Source: Rhodobacter flavimaris (GTDB taxonomy: Bacteria; Pseudomonadota; Alphaproteobacteria; Rhodobacterales; Rhodobacteraceae). From it: DNA of 64,000 bases. The stretch is taken from assembly GCF_021378075.1 (NCBI RefSeq), contig NZ_JAJUOS010000008.1, forward strand, positions 124,001 through 188,000. The letters are read 5' to 3'. A program made the position numbers and the translations under genes. The first letter of the stretch is position 1; each line of letters begins with the position of its first letter. This document shows positions 1-8,735 of the stretch, one piece after another. The notes under the pieces were generated by a model. The model saw nothing but the letters and a program-made list of their open reading frames with translations, did no database searches and was not told the DNA's origin.

Positions 1-1
1 C

Positions 2-421
2 GCGCTGATCGAGCTGGACCTGCTGCTTGAAAACACCTCGGCGCAGGATGTGCGCGTGGTTCAGGCGCGTCAGAAAGCGGCTGTGATCCGCGAGCGTCTG
101 GCGGCCGAGCGTAGCCAGTTCGGCCGCGCCGAGGCCAGCGATCCGCAGGCCTTCCCCGAGCTGGTGGGGGAATATGAATCGCTGTCCGTCGATCTGCAAT
201 TCGCCGAGCAAAGCTATCTGGCGGCGCTTGCGGCCTATGACGCTGCACTGGCCGAGGCGCAGCGTAAGACCCGTTACCTTGCCAGCCATGTCCCGCCGAC
301 CCTGGCCGAGACCGCAGAATATCCGCGCCGTTTCGTCTTGCTTGCGGCGGTGGCGGGGGCGCTGATGCTCGGCTGGTCGATCCTGGCCATGGCCTATTAC
401 GCGCTGCGGGACCGGCGATGA
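2..421 (+). CDS. Capsule polysaccharide export inner-membrane protein, KpsE/CtrB-like (C-terminal part)
   Basis: The reading frame is open from the first bases of the window, so only the last ~139 residues are present. The visible part is a charged, coiled-coil-like stretch followed by one hydrophobic membrane segment (FVLLAAVAGALMLGWSILAM) and a short basic tail. This is the layout of the periplasmic-spanning KpsE/BexC/CtrB (polysaccharide co-polymerase) subunit of ABC-type capsule exporters. Its stop overlaps the start of the KpsT-like ATPase (ATGA), so the two are translationally coupled. The family call rests on the C-terminal topology and the adjacent ATPase, as the N-terminal domain is outside the window. 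Confidence 0.75.
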   Translation, partial: ALIELDLLLENTSAQDVRVVQARQKAAVIRERLAAERSQFGRAEASDPQAFPELVGEYESLSVDLQFAEQSYLAALAAYDAALAEAQRKTRYLASHVPPTLAETAEYPRRFVLLAAVAGALMLGWSILAMAYYALRDRR

Positions 422-1089
422 TCGAGTTGCGCGGCCTGTCGAAGAGCTTTCGCACCCGGTCAGGGCGCAAGATCGTCGCGCTGGACATTTCCGCGATCTT
501 CCCGCCGCGCCGGGCCGTTGCAATTCTTGGTCGCAACGGGGCGGGGAAGTCGACGCTTCTGCGGATGATCTCGGGCGCGCTCGACCCCGATGCAGGGCGG
601 GTGCTGCGGCGCGGCTCGGTATCCTGGCCGGTGGGTTTCGCGGGCAGCTTCCATCCCGATCTGACCGGCGTGCAGAACGTGCGCTTCATCGCCCGGGTCT
701 ACGGAGTCGATACTGACGAGCTGGTCGATTTCGTCGCCGACTTTGCCGAGCTTGGCGCGCATTTCCACCAGCCCGTGCGGGAATATTCCTCGGGGATGCG
801 CTCGCGCTTGGCCTTCGGTGCCTCGATGGGCATCCGCTTCGACACCTACCTTGTCGATGAGGTCACAGCTGTGGGCGACGCCGCCTTCAAGGCCAAAAGC
901 GAGGCCCTGTTCGAGGCCCGCCTGCAAGACAGCGCCGCCATCGTCGTGTCGCACGCCATGGGGCAGGTTCGGCGCCTGTGCGATCATGGCTGCGTGCTGG
1001 AGGACGGCAGGCTCCACTTCCATGAGGATGTGGAGGCCGCCATCGCCCACCATCAGCGCCTGATGAACACCGCCGAAACCGAGGACTAG
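418..1089 (+). CDS. kpsT: Capsule polysaccharide ABC exporter ATP-binding protein, KpsT-like
   Basis: This 223-residue ATPase would energise export of capsular polysaccharide across the inner membrane together with a KpsM-type permease, which is not in the window. Walker A GRNGAGKST is at residues 38-46, the shortened signature YSSGMRSRL at about 123-131 and Walker B YLVDE at 144-148. The short length and the SSGM signature are typical of the KpsT/CtrD/BexA family rather than O-antigen Wzt, which has an extra C-terminal domain. It starts inside the stop of the upstream KpsE-like gene. It converges with the sulfotransferase-like gene, whose stop lies within 4 bases of its own. Confidence 0.88.
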   Translation: MIELRGLSKSFRTRSGRKIVALDISAIFPPRRAVAILGRNGAGKSTLLRMISGALDPDAGRVLRRGSVSWPVGFAGSFHPDLTGVQNVRFIARVYGVDTDELVDFVADFAELGAHFHQPVREYSSGMRSRLAFGASMGIRFDTYLVDEVTAVGDAAFKAKSEALFEARLQDSAAIVVSHAMGQVRRLCDHGCVLEDGRLHFHEDVEAAIAHHQRLMNTAETED

Positions 1090-1904
1090 GCCCTGCGGTT
1101 GTCGTAGCCAAAGCCGCGCAGAAGTGCGGCGTTCTGGGGGGCAAAGGCTTTCTCGGCCATCTCGATCCGCGCCTGCGATTTTCCGGCGTCGCTCTCGGCC
1201 ACACGATGGAATGACGCGCGCAGCATTGCCCGGATCTCGGACGGGCCGACCCGCGGGTCGCGCATCGCCTCGGCAATCGCATCGCAATCCTCCATCCGCA
1301 GCGAGGGGTTGGTGAGGTTGCGGTTCACCTCCCAGTCGATGCCGGGTTCGGCGCCCAGAAGCCTCTCGAAAGTTGCCCGGATAGCGCGATGGCTTGCGAT
1401 GACAAGCGGGGCTTCGGGGAACAATCGCGCCCAGCCCCGCAGGTAGACGGCAGGCTTAATCATCGCGGCACGGCGGCAGGTGAACGCATCGAAATCGAGC
1501 CCGTCATAGGGGTTGCGCGTGCTCAGCCAAGGTTCGAAATGCTGCTTCATGAACTGCGAGTAATCGCCGAACATGAACTCGCTGAACGGGCGCAGGAAGG
1601 CGATGACCTGAACCGATATCCCCTCACGCCGCACCAGATCCGCCAGCGCCTTGCCATGCTGCGGCAGAGCGTAAAGGTCTTCATGGCTCAGCACCACGGT
1701 ATGGGTCTGCCCCTCGAACAGCGCGTTCAGGCGGGCGGCGTCGATATCCTTCAGATCCGCCGCATTGCCGGGGTGGTTGCCGGGCGGCTTTGGGTAGTGG
1801 ACGCCCTGATCCAGCAGCGCCGCGCGGTTCTTCAGCATCACCTGTTGCAGGTAGGTCGAGCCACATTTGGGCGATCCGACATGGAGCAATATCTGGCGTT
1901 TCAT
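1086..1904 (-). CDS. Sulfotransferase-like protein, probably modifying the polysaccharide
   Basis: The N-terminus LLHVGSPKCGSTYLQ (loop G10-T17) resembles the 5'-phosphosulfate-binding loop (PKxGTT) of PAPS-dependent sulfotransferases. A later segment FLRPFSEFMFGDYSQF resembles the 3'-phosphate-binding region (R...S). The protein is 272 residues. The start at 1904 was chosen because MKRQ begins the conserved strand, and its ATG overlaps the stop of the upstream glycosyltransferase (ATGA, 1901-1904); longer upstream frames give only low-complexity residues. Coupling to a glycosyltransferase suggests, by inference, sulfation of a sugar in the exported polymer. Cys14-Gly15-Ser16 replaces the commoner SGT, so activity is unproven. 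Confidence 0.62.
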   Translation of the reverse strand: MKRQILLHVGSPKCGSTYLQQVMLKNRAALLDQGVHYPKPPGNHPGNAADLKDIDAARLNALFEGQTHTVVLSHEDLYALPQHGKALADLVRREGISVQVIAFLRPFSEFMFGDYSQFMKQHFEPWLSTRNPYDGLDFDAFTCRRAAMIKPAVYLRGWARLFPEAPLVIASHRAIRATFERLLGAEPGIDWEVNRNLTNPSLRMEDCDAIAEAMRDPRVGPSEIRAMLRASFHRVAESDAGKSQARIEMAEKAFAPQNAALLRGFGYDNRRA

Positions 1905-4204
1905 GAAACCATCCGTTCGTGTTGCGGCAGCCGGGCGCCAAGCTCGGCCGCCAATGCGTCGATCATCGCCTCGGGTGACAGGCCAAGGCCGCCAAGCGCG
2001 ATCTGTCGTTCCTGCGCGCTTACCGGGGCGCAGTGCCAAGCGCGCGAAAGTGCGGCGCTTAACGCGGGAACCTCGGGCGCGGCGGAAAGGATCGCGGGGC
2101 TAAGCCTGGCCAGATCTTTCGGCCCGAAGCTGTTCGTCACCACGCGCACGCCCGAGGCCGCCATCTCGATCGGCGGATGGCTGGGGTGCGGGGAATACAT
2201 CAGTGACAACCCGACATCGGTATCGAGCAGGAACTGCGGATAATCCTCATAGGGCAGCTTGCCGAGGCTGATCAGCCGCAGCCCGTTGGGCATATTGACG
2301 TTCCCATGCTTGAGCCCGACCGAGACCAACTCGATCTGCCCGGGCTGAAGGTTCTCGGCCTCGATAAAGCGGGCGATGACCTCGAGCCCCGTCGCGAACA
2401 TGTTGCGCGGCACCTCGGGCCGGCCGTAAAGCGCCAGCCTGCGCGGCCCCGTCGCCATGCGGCGCTGCCCCCAGCTGTAGCGGTCGATGTCGATGGCAGG
2501 GTGGAAGGCGAGCGTCTGCCGACCGGCAAAACCGAAGCCCTCCTGGTGGAAATAGTCGCGCAAGAGCGTCGTGTTGAAGATCGGGGCGAAGTTCAGCCCG
2601 TAGCTTGCCAGCGCGTCGGCATATTCAGGCCCCCAAGCGTAGAAATTAGGCTCAAAATCCTGGATCAGGTAGTGAAACCGGTCGTGGTGAAAGCCATGCT
2701 GGCGGATCAGCCGGTCCGCGACATGGGCCGTCCACCAGGCCGTCGCCAGAAAGCGATCTTCGCGATGCAGCGGCAGGGATGCGCTTTGCACCCCGCAATG
2801 CAGCGAGATCCGCTCGGCCGCGCCCGAGGCCTGACCTGCCGCACTCATCCGGTTCAGCACGAATGCGCGCGAGGCCGCGGGCGCCGCCATCGGCAGGTCG
2901 GTGGCAACAAGGCGCACGGTCAGCCCGCGCTCGGCCAGGCCGATTGCGATGTCGAGGGCGGTGACGATCCCGGCGAATATCTCGGTCGGGTTGAGGGTGG
3001 GCACGAGGACCACGATGGCCGGGCAGGGTGCCTCGAAGGCCGGGGTCCAGCGTGCCGATTTACGCAGGTCGATCAGCTCGCGGTAGCTTTTCAGCGGATG
3101 CGTGGGGGGGGCCGGTGCAGGCTCGACCGCGCGGGGTGCAACGCCGGGCGAGAGGGAATAGAGCCGCTCATCAAACCGGGCCAGCGCGGGGTTGAGCCCC
3201 TCGTCAAGGGTGCGGTGCAGCGCCCAGACGGCGCGCCCGAAATGGACCACGGCAAAGCTGCCGGCGATGCGGGCGCGCGTGAGTTGACCGCGCAGCGTCA
3301 GCCGCAACGCATCGGCGGCAAAGCTGCCCGCACCGCGCAACCGCCGCAGGTAGGGGCGGATCGGTGCGATCCGCGCCGAACCATCGACCAGTCGCCCGCT
3401 GGCCACGGCCTCGGCCATGCGCAGATAGGTGCTGTTGGCCAAATAGCGCGCCAGCGCGTAGCTGGTCGCACGGCGGCGCAGCCAGACCTTGTCGAAGCGC
3501 GGCAGGCGCCAGGGCTCGCGCGAGACGGCGCCGACGGTATTGGCGCCGTGCTGGCGGTAATCAACCAGCGGCGCGTCGATCAGCACCACGCCGCCCGCAG
3601 CCTCGGCCACCAGTCCAAGCCAGAGGTCATGGTAGAAATGGATGCCCGCCTGCGCCGGGAAGGGCAGCGCGATCTCAAGCACTGCGCGGCGCATCAGCAC
3701 GGTCATGCCTGTGATCGTGTTACGATAGAGCAGCCCGCGCAGGCCGGGGCGCCGGTCGCGCCGCTCATAGGCGAACATCGAGGGGTGGATCACCGCGCCC
3801 TGTGCATCGACAAGGCGCGCGTCGCTATGCGCGAGCATTGCGGGGCTGTCGCCCAGGGCAGCAACGCCGCGCGCCAGCCGGTCAGGGTGCCAGATGTCGT
3901 CCTGATCGCTCAGCGCGAACAGCGCGTCGGGGCGGTTTTGCTCTTCCGACAGGGCCAGCGCGCGGGCAAGCCCGGCCTCAAAGGCGCGCACCGAATCGAG
4001 ATTACGGTCAGTGCTGACCAGTGTCAGGCCAAGGTCCAGATCGGCGCAAAGACGCGCCACCAGCGGCCCCGAAACCCGATCCGCGATCACCGCGACAAGA
4101 TGGGTTTCGACCCCTTCCTGCGCCACAAGAGATTGCAATTGCGCCTCAAGATAGCCGGGGTCGGGCCGAAATACGGCGAGGGTGATGTAAATGAATGGGG
4201 TCAT
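1901..4204 (-). CDS. Two-domain glycosyltransferase (GT2 plus WsaF/GT4-like)
   Basis: This 767-residue protein appears to fuse two transferases. Residues 1 to about 235 form a GT2 rhamnosyltransferase-type domain with the metal-binding segment SDQDD at 99-103 and a later HDLW motif. From about residue 400 to the end is a second domain with YLIQDFEPNFYAWG near residue 510 and a C-terminal IEMAASGVRVVTN nucleotide-sugar-binding segment, as in WsaF-type GT4 enzymes. The start at 4204 (MTPFIYITLAVF) matches the first GT2 strand. It is divergent from the phosphohexomutase and coupled to the sulfotransferase-like gene. With rfbABCD nearby, rhamnose transfer is a reasonable guess, but the acceptor cannot be read from sequence. 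Confidence 0.8.
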   Translation of the reverse strand: MTPFIYITLAVFRPDPGYLEAQLQSLVAQEGVETHLVAVIADRVSGPLVARLCADLDLGLTLVSTDRNLDSVRAFEAGLARALALSEEQNRPDALFALSDQDDIWHPDRLARGVAALGDSPAMLAHSDARLVDAQGAVIHPSMFAYERRDRRPGLRGLLYRNTITGMTVLMRRAVLEIALPFPAQAGIHFYHDLWLGLVAEAAGGVVLIDAPLVDYRQHGANTVGAVSREPWRLPRFDKVWLRRRATSYALARYLANSTYLRMAEAVASGRLVDGSARIAPIRPYLRRLRGAGSFAADALRLTLRGQLTRARIAGSFAVVHFGRAVWALHRTLDEGLNPALARFDERLYSLSPGVAPRAVEPAPAPPTHPLKSYRELIDLRKSARWTPAFEAPCPAIVVLVPTLNPTEIFAGIVTALDIAIGLAERGLTVRLVATDLPMAAPAASRAFVLNRMSAAGQASGAAERISLHCGVQSASLPLHREDRFLATAWWTAHVADRLIRQHGFHHDRFHYLIQDFEPNFYAWGPEYADALASYGLNFAPIFNTTLLRDYFHQEGFGFAGRQTLAFHPAIDIDRYSWGQRRMATGPRRLALYGRPEVPRNMFATGLEVIARFIEAENLQPGQIELVSVGLKHGNVNMPNGLRLISLGKLPYEDYPQFLLDTDVGLSLMYSPHPSHPPIEMAASGVRVVTNSFGPKDLARLSPAILSAAPEVPALSAALSRAWHCAPVSAQERQIALGGLGLSPEAMIDALAAELGARLPQHERMVS

Positions 4205-4352
4205 GGGGCCGGTCGCTCGTTGGGGTAGCGTGAGGCTAGGGCGCGACCTCTTAAGATTGCGTGAACCGTGTTTTGTAGATCCGCCCGCCCGATTGCGCCC
4301 CCCGCCCCGCTGTCGCATAGTCGCCGCGATCAAGACTTGGGAGTCCACGACC

Positions 4353-5744
4353 ATGCCGCCCAAATTTGGCACCTCCGGCCTGCGCGGCCTTGTGACCGAG
4401 CTGACGCCCGATCTGGTGGCCGATTACACGCGCGCCTTTCTGGCAAGCTGCGCGCATGGCGGGGCGGTGCATGTGGGCTGGGATCTGCGCCCCTCCTCGC
4501 CCGCAATCGCGGAGGAGATCATGCGCGCCATCGTGCAATCGGGTCTGACCGCGATTGATTGCGGCGCGCTGCCGACGCCCGCGCTGGCGCTGGCGGCGAT
4601 GGGTGCGGGCCATGCGGCGATCATGGTTACCGGCAGCCATATCCCCGCCGACCGCAACGGGCTGAAGTTCTACACCCCGGCAGGCGAGATTACCAAAGAC
4701 GACGAGGCACGCATCCTGTCGGCATTAGGCGCGGCACCCGGCCCCGGCGGCGGCACACGCATATCCGGCGGTCAGGCGGGTGCGGCCTACCAGCGCCGCT
4801 ATACCGAGGCCTTTGGGACGAAGGCGCTGAGCGGCCTGCGCGTGGGGGTTTATGAGCACAGCTCGGTCGCACGCGATCTTCTGGGCGGGGCACTGCGCGC
4901 CATGGGGGCCGAGGTTGTCGCCCTGGCGCGCTCGGACATCTTCATCCCCGTCGATACCGAGGCGGTGGACGCGGGCACCCGCGCGCGTCTGGCGGAGTGG
5001 TGCGCGCAGAACCGGCTCGACGCGCTGGTCTCGACCGATGGCGATGCCGACCGGCCGATGCTGTGCGACGCCACGGGCAAGGTCGTGCCGGGCGATGTGC
5101 TGGGCGCTCTGACGGCGCGGGCACTTGGGGCGGATGTGATCTGCACGCCGGTTTCGTCAAACACCATGATCGACACGATGCCCGAGTTCGCACAGATCGC
5201 GCGCACCCGCATCGGCTCGCCCTATGTGATCGCGGCGATGGAGGAGATCCTGGCTACCGACCCCGCCGCACATGTTTGCGGCTATGAAGCAAACGGCGGC
5301 TTTCTTCTGGGCTTCGCCGCGCGGGGCCCGGCGGGTGTCATCGCGCCGCTGCTGACACGCGACTGCCTCTTGCCGATCGTCGCGGTGCTGGCGGCGGCGC
5401 GCAGCGCACAGCGACCGGTGGCCGATCTGGTAGCGGCGTTGCCCGTGCGTTTCACCGCGTCGGACCGCATCGCCGGGATCGAGCCCGAGGTCTCGGCCCG
5501 CTTCATCGCCGATCTGCGTGACAGCGCCGCAGCGCGGGCCGGGTTCTTCACCGAATACGGCGCCGAGACATCGCTCGATCTGACCGACGGGCTGCGGGTG
5601 CGCTTCGAGGGCGGCGCCATCGTGCATCTGCGGCCCTCCGGCAATGCGCCCGAGTTCCGCTGCTATACCGAGGCCGCGACCGAGGCCGAGGCCGCGCACC
5701 TGCTGCAGTGCTATCTTGCGAAACTGCGCGCGCGGCTTGGCTGA
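4353..5744 (+). CDS. Phosphomannomutase/phosphoglucomutase family enzyme
   Basis: This 463-residue alpha-D-phosphohexomutase interconverts sugar 6- and 1-phosphates. All four active-site loops are visible: the phosphoserine loop TGSHIPADRNG, the metal loop DGDADRP, the sugar loop GYEANGGF and the phosphate loop RPSGNAPEFR. The GYEANGG loop and the manC-type gene at 12.5 kb suggest phosphomannomutase feeding GDP-mannose, but phosphoglucomutase activity cannot be excluded. The start MPPKFGTSGLRG at 4353 gives the canonical N-terminus. The gene is divergent from the glycosyltransferase (148-bp gap) and ends head-on against kdsA with no intervening base, the two stops lying in TGATCA. Confidence 0.85.
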   Translation: MPPKFGTSGLRGLVTELTPDLVADYTRAFLASCAHGGAVHVGWDLRPSSPAIAEEIMRAIVQSGLTAIDCGALPTPALALAAMGAGHAAIMVTGSHIPADRNGLKFYTPAGEITKDDEARILSALGAAPGPGGGTRISGGQAGAAYQRRYTEAFGTKALSGLRVGVYEHSSVARDLLGGALRAMGAEVVALARSDIFIPVDTEAVDAGTRARLAEWCAQNRLDALVSTDGDADRPMLCDATGKVVPGDVLGALTARALGADVICTPVSSNTMIDTMPEFAQIARTRIGSPYVIAAMEEILATDPAAHVCGYEANGGFLLGFAARGPAGVIAPLLTRDCLLPIVAVLAAARSAQRPVADLVAALPVRFTASDRIAGIEPEVSARFIADLRDSAAARAGFFTEYGAETSLDLTDGLRVRFEGGAIVHLRPSGNAPEFRCYTEAATEAEAAHLLQCYLAKLRARLG

Positions 5745-6575
5745 TCAGATACCCTTTTGCAGCGCGTCGAAGGCGCGCAGCGTCTTGATCAGGCCTGCCA
5801 TCTGATCGACCGGGATCATGTTCGGCCCGTCCGAGGGCGCGTTGTCCGGGTCTTCATGCGTCTCGATGAAAAGCGCCGAAACGCCGACCGCGCAGGCCGC
5901 GCGCGCCAGCACCGGCGCGAACTCGCGCTGCCCGCCCGAGGTCATGCCCTGCCCGCCCGGCTGCTGCACCGAATGGGTGGCGTCGAACACGACCGGGTAG
6001 CCGGTCTGCGCCATAATCGGCAGGCCGCGGAAATCGGTGACCAGCGTGTTGTAGCCAAAGGAGGTGCCCCGATCGCACAGCATGATGTTCTGGTTCCCGG
6101 TCGAGGCGATCTTTTCCGCCACATTGGCCATGTCCCAGGGCGCAAGGAACTGGCCCTTCTTGACGTTGATCGCGCGCCCGGTTTCGCCCGCGGCCAGCAG
6201 TAGATCGGTCTGGCGGCACAGGAAGGCGGGGATTTGCAGCACGTCGCAGACCTCGCCCGCGGGGGCGCATTGCGCGGCGTCATGCACATCGGTCAGGATC
6301 GGGCAGCCAAACTCGTCGCGGATCTTCGACAGGATCGTCAGGCCAGCGTCCATCCCCAGCCCGCGCTGCGTCTTGATCGAGGAACGGTTGGCCTTGTCAT
6401 AGCTGGCCTTGAAGATGAACTTCGTGCCGGTCGGTGCGCAGGCCTCGGCGATCTTCTCCGCCATCATCCGCGCGTGGTCGAGGCTTTCCAGCTGGCACGG
6501 CCCAGTGATGAGCGCGATCGGCTCCTGTCCGCCAATGGCTATATTGCCCACGGTGACGATTTTCGGCTCGGTCAT
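5745..6575 (-). CDS. kdsA: 3-deoxy-8-phosphooctulonate (Kdo-8-P) synthase
   Basis: KdsA condenses phosphoenolpyruvate with arabinose 5-phosphate to give Kdo-8-P, for lipid A core and for Kdo-containing capsule linkers. The protein is 276 residues. The motifs [40 protein letters not shown] and [16 protein letters not shown] are all characteristic. A Cys in the GPC motif, where E. coli has Asn, marks the metal-dependent class. The start at 6575 has AAGGAG about 6 bases upstream. It lies in a polysaccharide locus, so a role in capsule assembly in addition to lipopolysaccharide is possible. Confidence 0.95.
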   Translation of the reverse strand: MTEPKIVTVGNIAIGGQEPIALITGPCQLESLDHARMMAEKIAEACAPTGTKFIFKASYDKANRSSIKTQRGLGMDAGLTILSKIRDEFGCPILTDVHDAAQCAPAGEVCDVLQIPAFLCRQTDLLLAAGETGRAINVKKGQFLAPWDMANVAEKIASTGNQNIMLCDRGTSFGYNTLVTDFRGLPIMAQTGYPVVFDATHSVQQPGGQGMTSGGQREFAPVLARAACAVGVSALFIETHEDPDNAPSDGPNMIPVDQMAGLIKTLRAFDALQKGI

Positions 6576-6637
6576 GCTCTGCTCCTTGCGGCTGGCCGGG
6601 CGTCCGGCGCTTGGCTGCAACTTGGGCATAGCGGGGC

Positions 6638-6673
6638 AAAAAGGCAACCGCCCCGCGCGATGGCGGGGCGGTT
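6638..6673 (-). terminator. Intrinsic terminator after the DUF2793 gene
   Basis: A perfect 11-bp stem (6646-6656 with 6663-6673, loop GCGATG) lies 16 bases beyond the stop of the minus-strand fibre gene. On that strand it is followed by GCC and five T residues. It separates the fibre gene from kdsA, so the two are probably separate transcription units although they share a strand. Confidence 0.8.
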
Positions 6674-6689
6674 CGGTGATGCGATTTCG

Positions 6690-8003
6690 TCAGAACCAGC
6701 GGCCGGTCGCCATCAGGGTGACGCTCTGGCCGGTCAAAGACCCCGTGGCGAAAGCCGCAAACCCCCATTGCGTGGTCGAGGTCGCGCGGGCATTGACCCA
6801 GGCCGTCGCCGCACTGGTCACCGAGCCGCTGCCGACCGGCGTCGCCGCGAAGGGCATGGCGAAACTGGCGCTTTGCGAGCCCGAGGTCCAAAGCACCCCC
6901 GCCGCCGTGCTGACCGCCACCCCCGTCACCGTGCGCGTGCAGATCTGCGTGCCATCGGCCCAACGGACATACTCGCCATTGGTATTCGAGCCACGCTCGA
7001 CCACCGCCCCGGTGGGAACGCCCCCCGATTGCGAGACCGTGCCCAGCATCGCAGGCAACCCCACCTGCCGCCAGGCGCCCCAGGCCCCGTTGATCAGAAG
7101 GCGCTCCCACACAGCGCCTGCGGCAAAGGCAGGCCGCAGGATCTGACGCGCGAAATCGGTGCTGTAGCGCAGGATCTCCATCACCGCGCCGGTGCCCGCG
7201 GGCAGCCCCGCCGGGAAGGCGCCGGTCGCGCTCTGGCTGACGCCATAGAACCCGGCGGGCAGGTCGGTCGCGTCGATATCGGCCACGCCCGGGGCGGCGA
7301 TAGCGCCAAGGCCGAACGCCCCTACCGCCATCAGCCGCCCCTCCGTCGCGTCGGTGCGTCCCGATTGCACAGCCGCGCCCGAGGCGATCCCGCTTGCCGC
7401 ATCAAGGCGCAGCGCGGGGGTGAAACTCACCCCGTCCGCGCTGGTCTTGATCGCAAAGTCGGTATCGCCTACCAGCCCCATCTCGGCGTGACCCGCCCAG
7501 TTGCTCTGGAAGAGCAGGCTGCACGTCTCCGTGTCCCCAGTCTTGTTGAGCTTGAGCCGATGCCCCGCGCCAGCGTGGCTCAGCAGCGTCGCGTCTGCGG
7601 CGACCGAGAGGCGGTTCGTCGCATCCGAAGTCGTACCGATCCCGAGCCCCTCGAGCATCTGCGTCGCGCCCACACGCACCCACTCACCGCCCGCATAGGC
7701 GCGCACATCCTCCCCCGCCGCCGCAATCCAGCCATCCTGCGGCGCGAAGAAATTCCACACCCCGTCCAGATAGGCCGCAAGCTTGCCCGCCGCCTGTCCC
7801 GCCCAGGCCCCAGTCGCACCGGAGCCCAGCGCATGAACAGTGCCACCCACTGGCACAGCGGGCGGCGTGGTTGCGTCGAACGCCACGACCGCAAGCTGCA
7901 CAATGACATCGAGATGGCGCAGCGCCTCGTTATGGGTGACGTGCTTTTGCGCCTGCGAGGGCATGATATAGGGCAGGCCGAGAATGGCGGAGGTATCGGT
8001 CAT
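6690..8003 (-). CDS. DUF2793 phage-tail-fibre-like protein with pyocin-knob-like domain
   Basis: This 437-residue protein has no signal peptide or membrane segment. Residues 1 to about 120 match the DUF2793 pattern (ILGLPYIMPSQAQKHVTHNEAL). Residues 130-205 resemble fibre-shaft modules (LKLNKTGDTE, IKTSADGVSF). Residues 245-315 look like a pyocin-knob domain (GFYGVSQS ... VWERLLINGAWGAW). The tip at 330-437 includes GSNTNGEYVRWADGTQIC, a pattern seen in tail fibres. The start at 8003 has AGGATT upstream. No capsid, tail or lysis genes are nearby. From memory, DUF2793 proteins occur as fibres or head spikes of Rhodobacterales gene transfer agents and phages. The surrounding polysaccharide genes suggest a surface-glycan-binding fibre. 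Confidence 0.78.
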   Translation of the reverse strand: MTDTSAILGLPYIMPSQAQKHVTHNEALRHLDVIVQLAVVAFDATTPPAVPVGGTVHALGSGATGAWAGQAAGKLAAYLDGVWNFFAPQDGWIAAAGEDVRAYAGGEWVRVGATQMLEGLGIGTTSDATNRLSVAADATLLSHAGAGHRLKLNKTGDTETCSLLFQSNWAGHAEMGLVGDTDFAIKTSADGVSFTPALRLDAASGIASGAAVQSGRTDATEGRLMAVGAFGLGAIAAPGVADIDATDLPAGFYGVSQSATGAFPAGLPAGTGAVMEILRYSTDFARQILRPAFAAGAVWERLLINGAWGAWRQVGLPAMLGTVSQSGGVPTGAVVERGSNTNGEYVRWADGTQICTRTVTGVAVSTAAGVLWTSGSQSASFAMPFAATPVGSGSVTSAATAWVNARATSTTQWGFAAFATGSLTGQSVTLMATGRWF

Positions 8004-8162
8004 GGCAATCCTGTCGCTCTGGAATGACGTTGGCCGCGATCATTCCGCGCTGTGGTTGAGCCGCCGCTAACCGCGCGCTCGGGCCGTTTACGTTAAGCTT
8101 ATCTTAGGCTCGATCGACTGAACTGGCCGGGAACGTAACTGATTCCAGAACGGAACCCGGCC

Positions 8163-8735
8163 ATGCAGATCGAAACGACGTGCCTCCCCGGTGTCTTGAT
8201 GCTTACGCCCGCGCGCCATGGCGATGCGCGGGGCTATTTCTCGGAAAGCTGGAACCGGCGGCGGCTGGCCGAGGCGGGGGTGAACATCGACTTCGTGCAG
8301 GACAATCATTCCGTCTCGGCGCAGGTCGGCACGGTGCGCGGGCTGCATTATCAGGCGCCGCCCCATGCGCAGGCCAAGCTGGTGCGCTGCGGGCGCGGGC
8401 GGCTTTTCGATGTGGCCGTGGATTTCCGCCGTGGCAGCCCGAGCTTCGGCCAGTGGTTCGGGGCCGAGCTGAGCGCCGCGAATGGCCGCCAGCTGCTGAT
8501 CCCGGCGGGCTTCCTGCATGGCTTTGTTACCCGCGAACCGGGGACCGAGATCATCTACAAATGCTCGGACTTCTACGCGCCCGAATGTGATGGCGCGGTG
8601 CGCTTCGACGACCCCGAGATCGGCATCGACTGGGGTATCGACCCGGCACAGGCGATCCTGTCGGGCAAGGATGCCGCTGCGCCCCTTCTGCGCGACGCGA
8701 AATCCCCATTCAGCTACCTGGAGGTCGCAGCATGA
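8163..8735 (+). CDS. rfbC: dTDP-4-dehydrorhamnose 3,5-epimerase
   Basis: This third enzyme of dTDP-L-rhamnose synthesis epimerises C3 and C5 of dTDP-4-keto-6-deoxyglucose. The 190-residue cupin has the catalytic RGLHYQ motif and the family signatures [22 protein letters not shown] and YKCSDFY. It is the first gene of a tightly coupled rfbC-rfbB-rfbD-rfbA run; its stop overlaps the next start (ATGA, 8732-8735). A 159-bp divergent gap separates it from the fibre gene and should hold the operon promoter, though I see no convincing -35/-10 pair. Confidence 0.95.
   Translation: MQIETTCLPGVLMLTPARHGDARGYFSESWNRRRLAEAGVNIDFVQDNHSVSAQVGTVRGLHYQAPPHAQAKLVRCGRGRLFDVAVDFRRGSPSFGQWFGAELSAANGRQLLIPAGFLHGFVTREPGTEIIYKCSDFYAPECDGAVRFDDPEIGIDWGIDPAQAILSGKDAAAPLLRDAKSPFSYLEVAA

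Noticed and set aside
2306..4228. 640-codon plus-strand frame opposite the two-domain glycosyltransferase
   Set aside because: No motifs; the minus-strand protein has clear GT2 and GT4 signatures.
6690..8003. Prophage remnant
   Set aside because: Only the fibre-like gene is present; no integrase, capsid, tail-tube or lysis genes and no attachment repeats around it.
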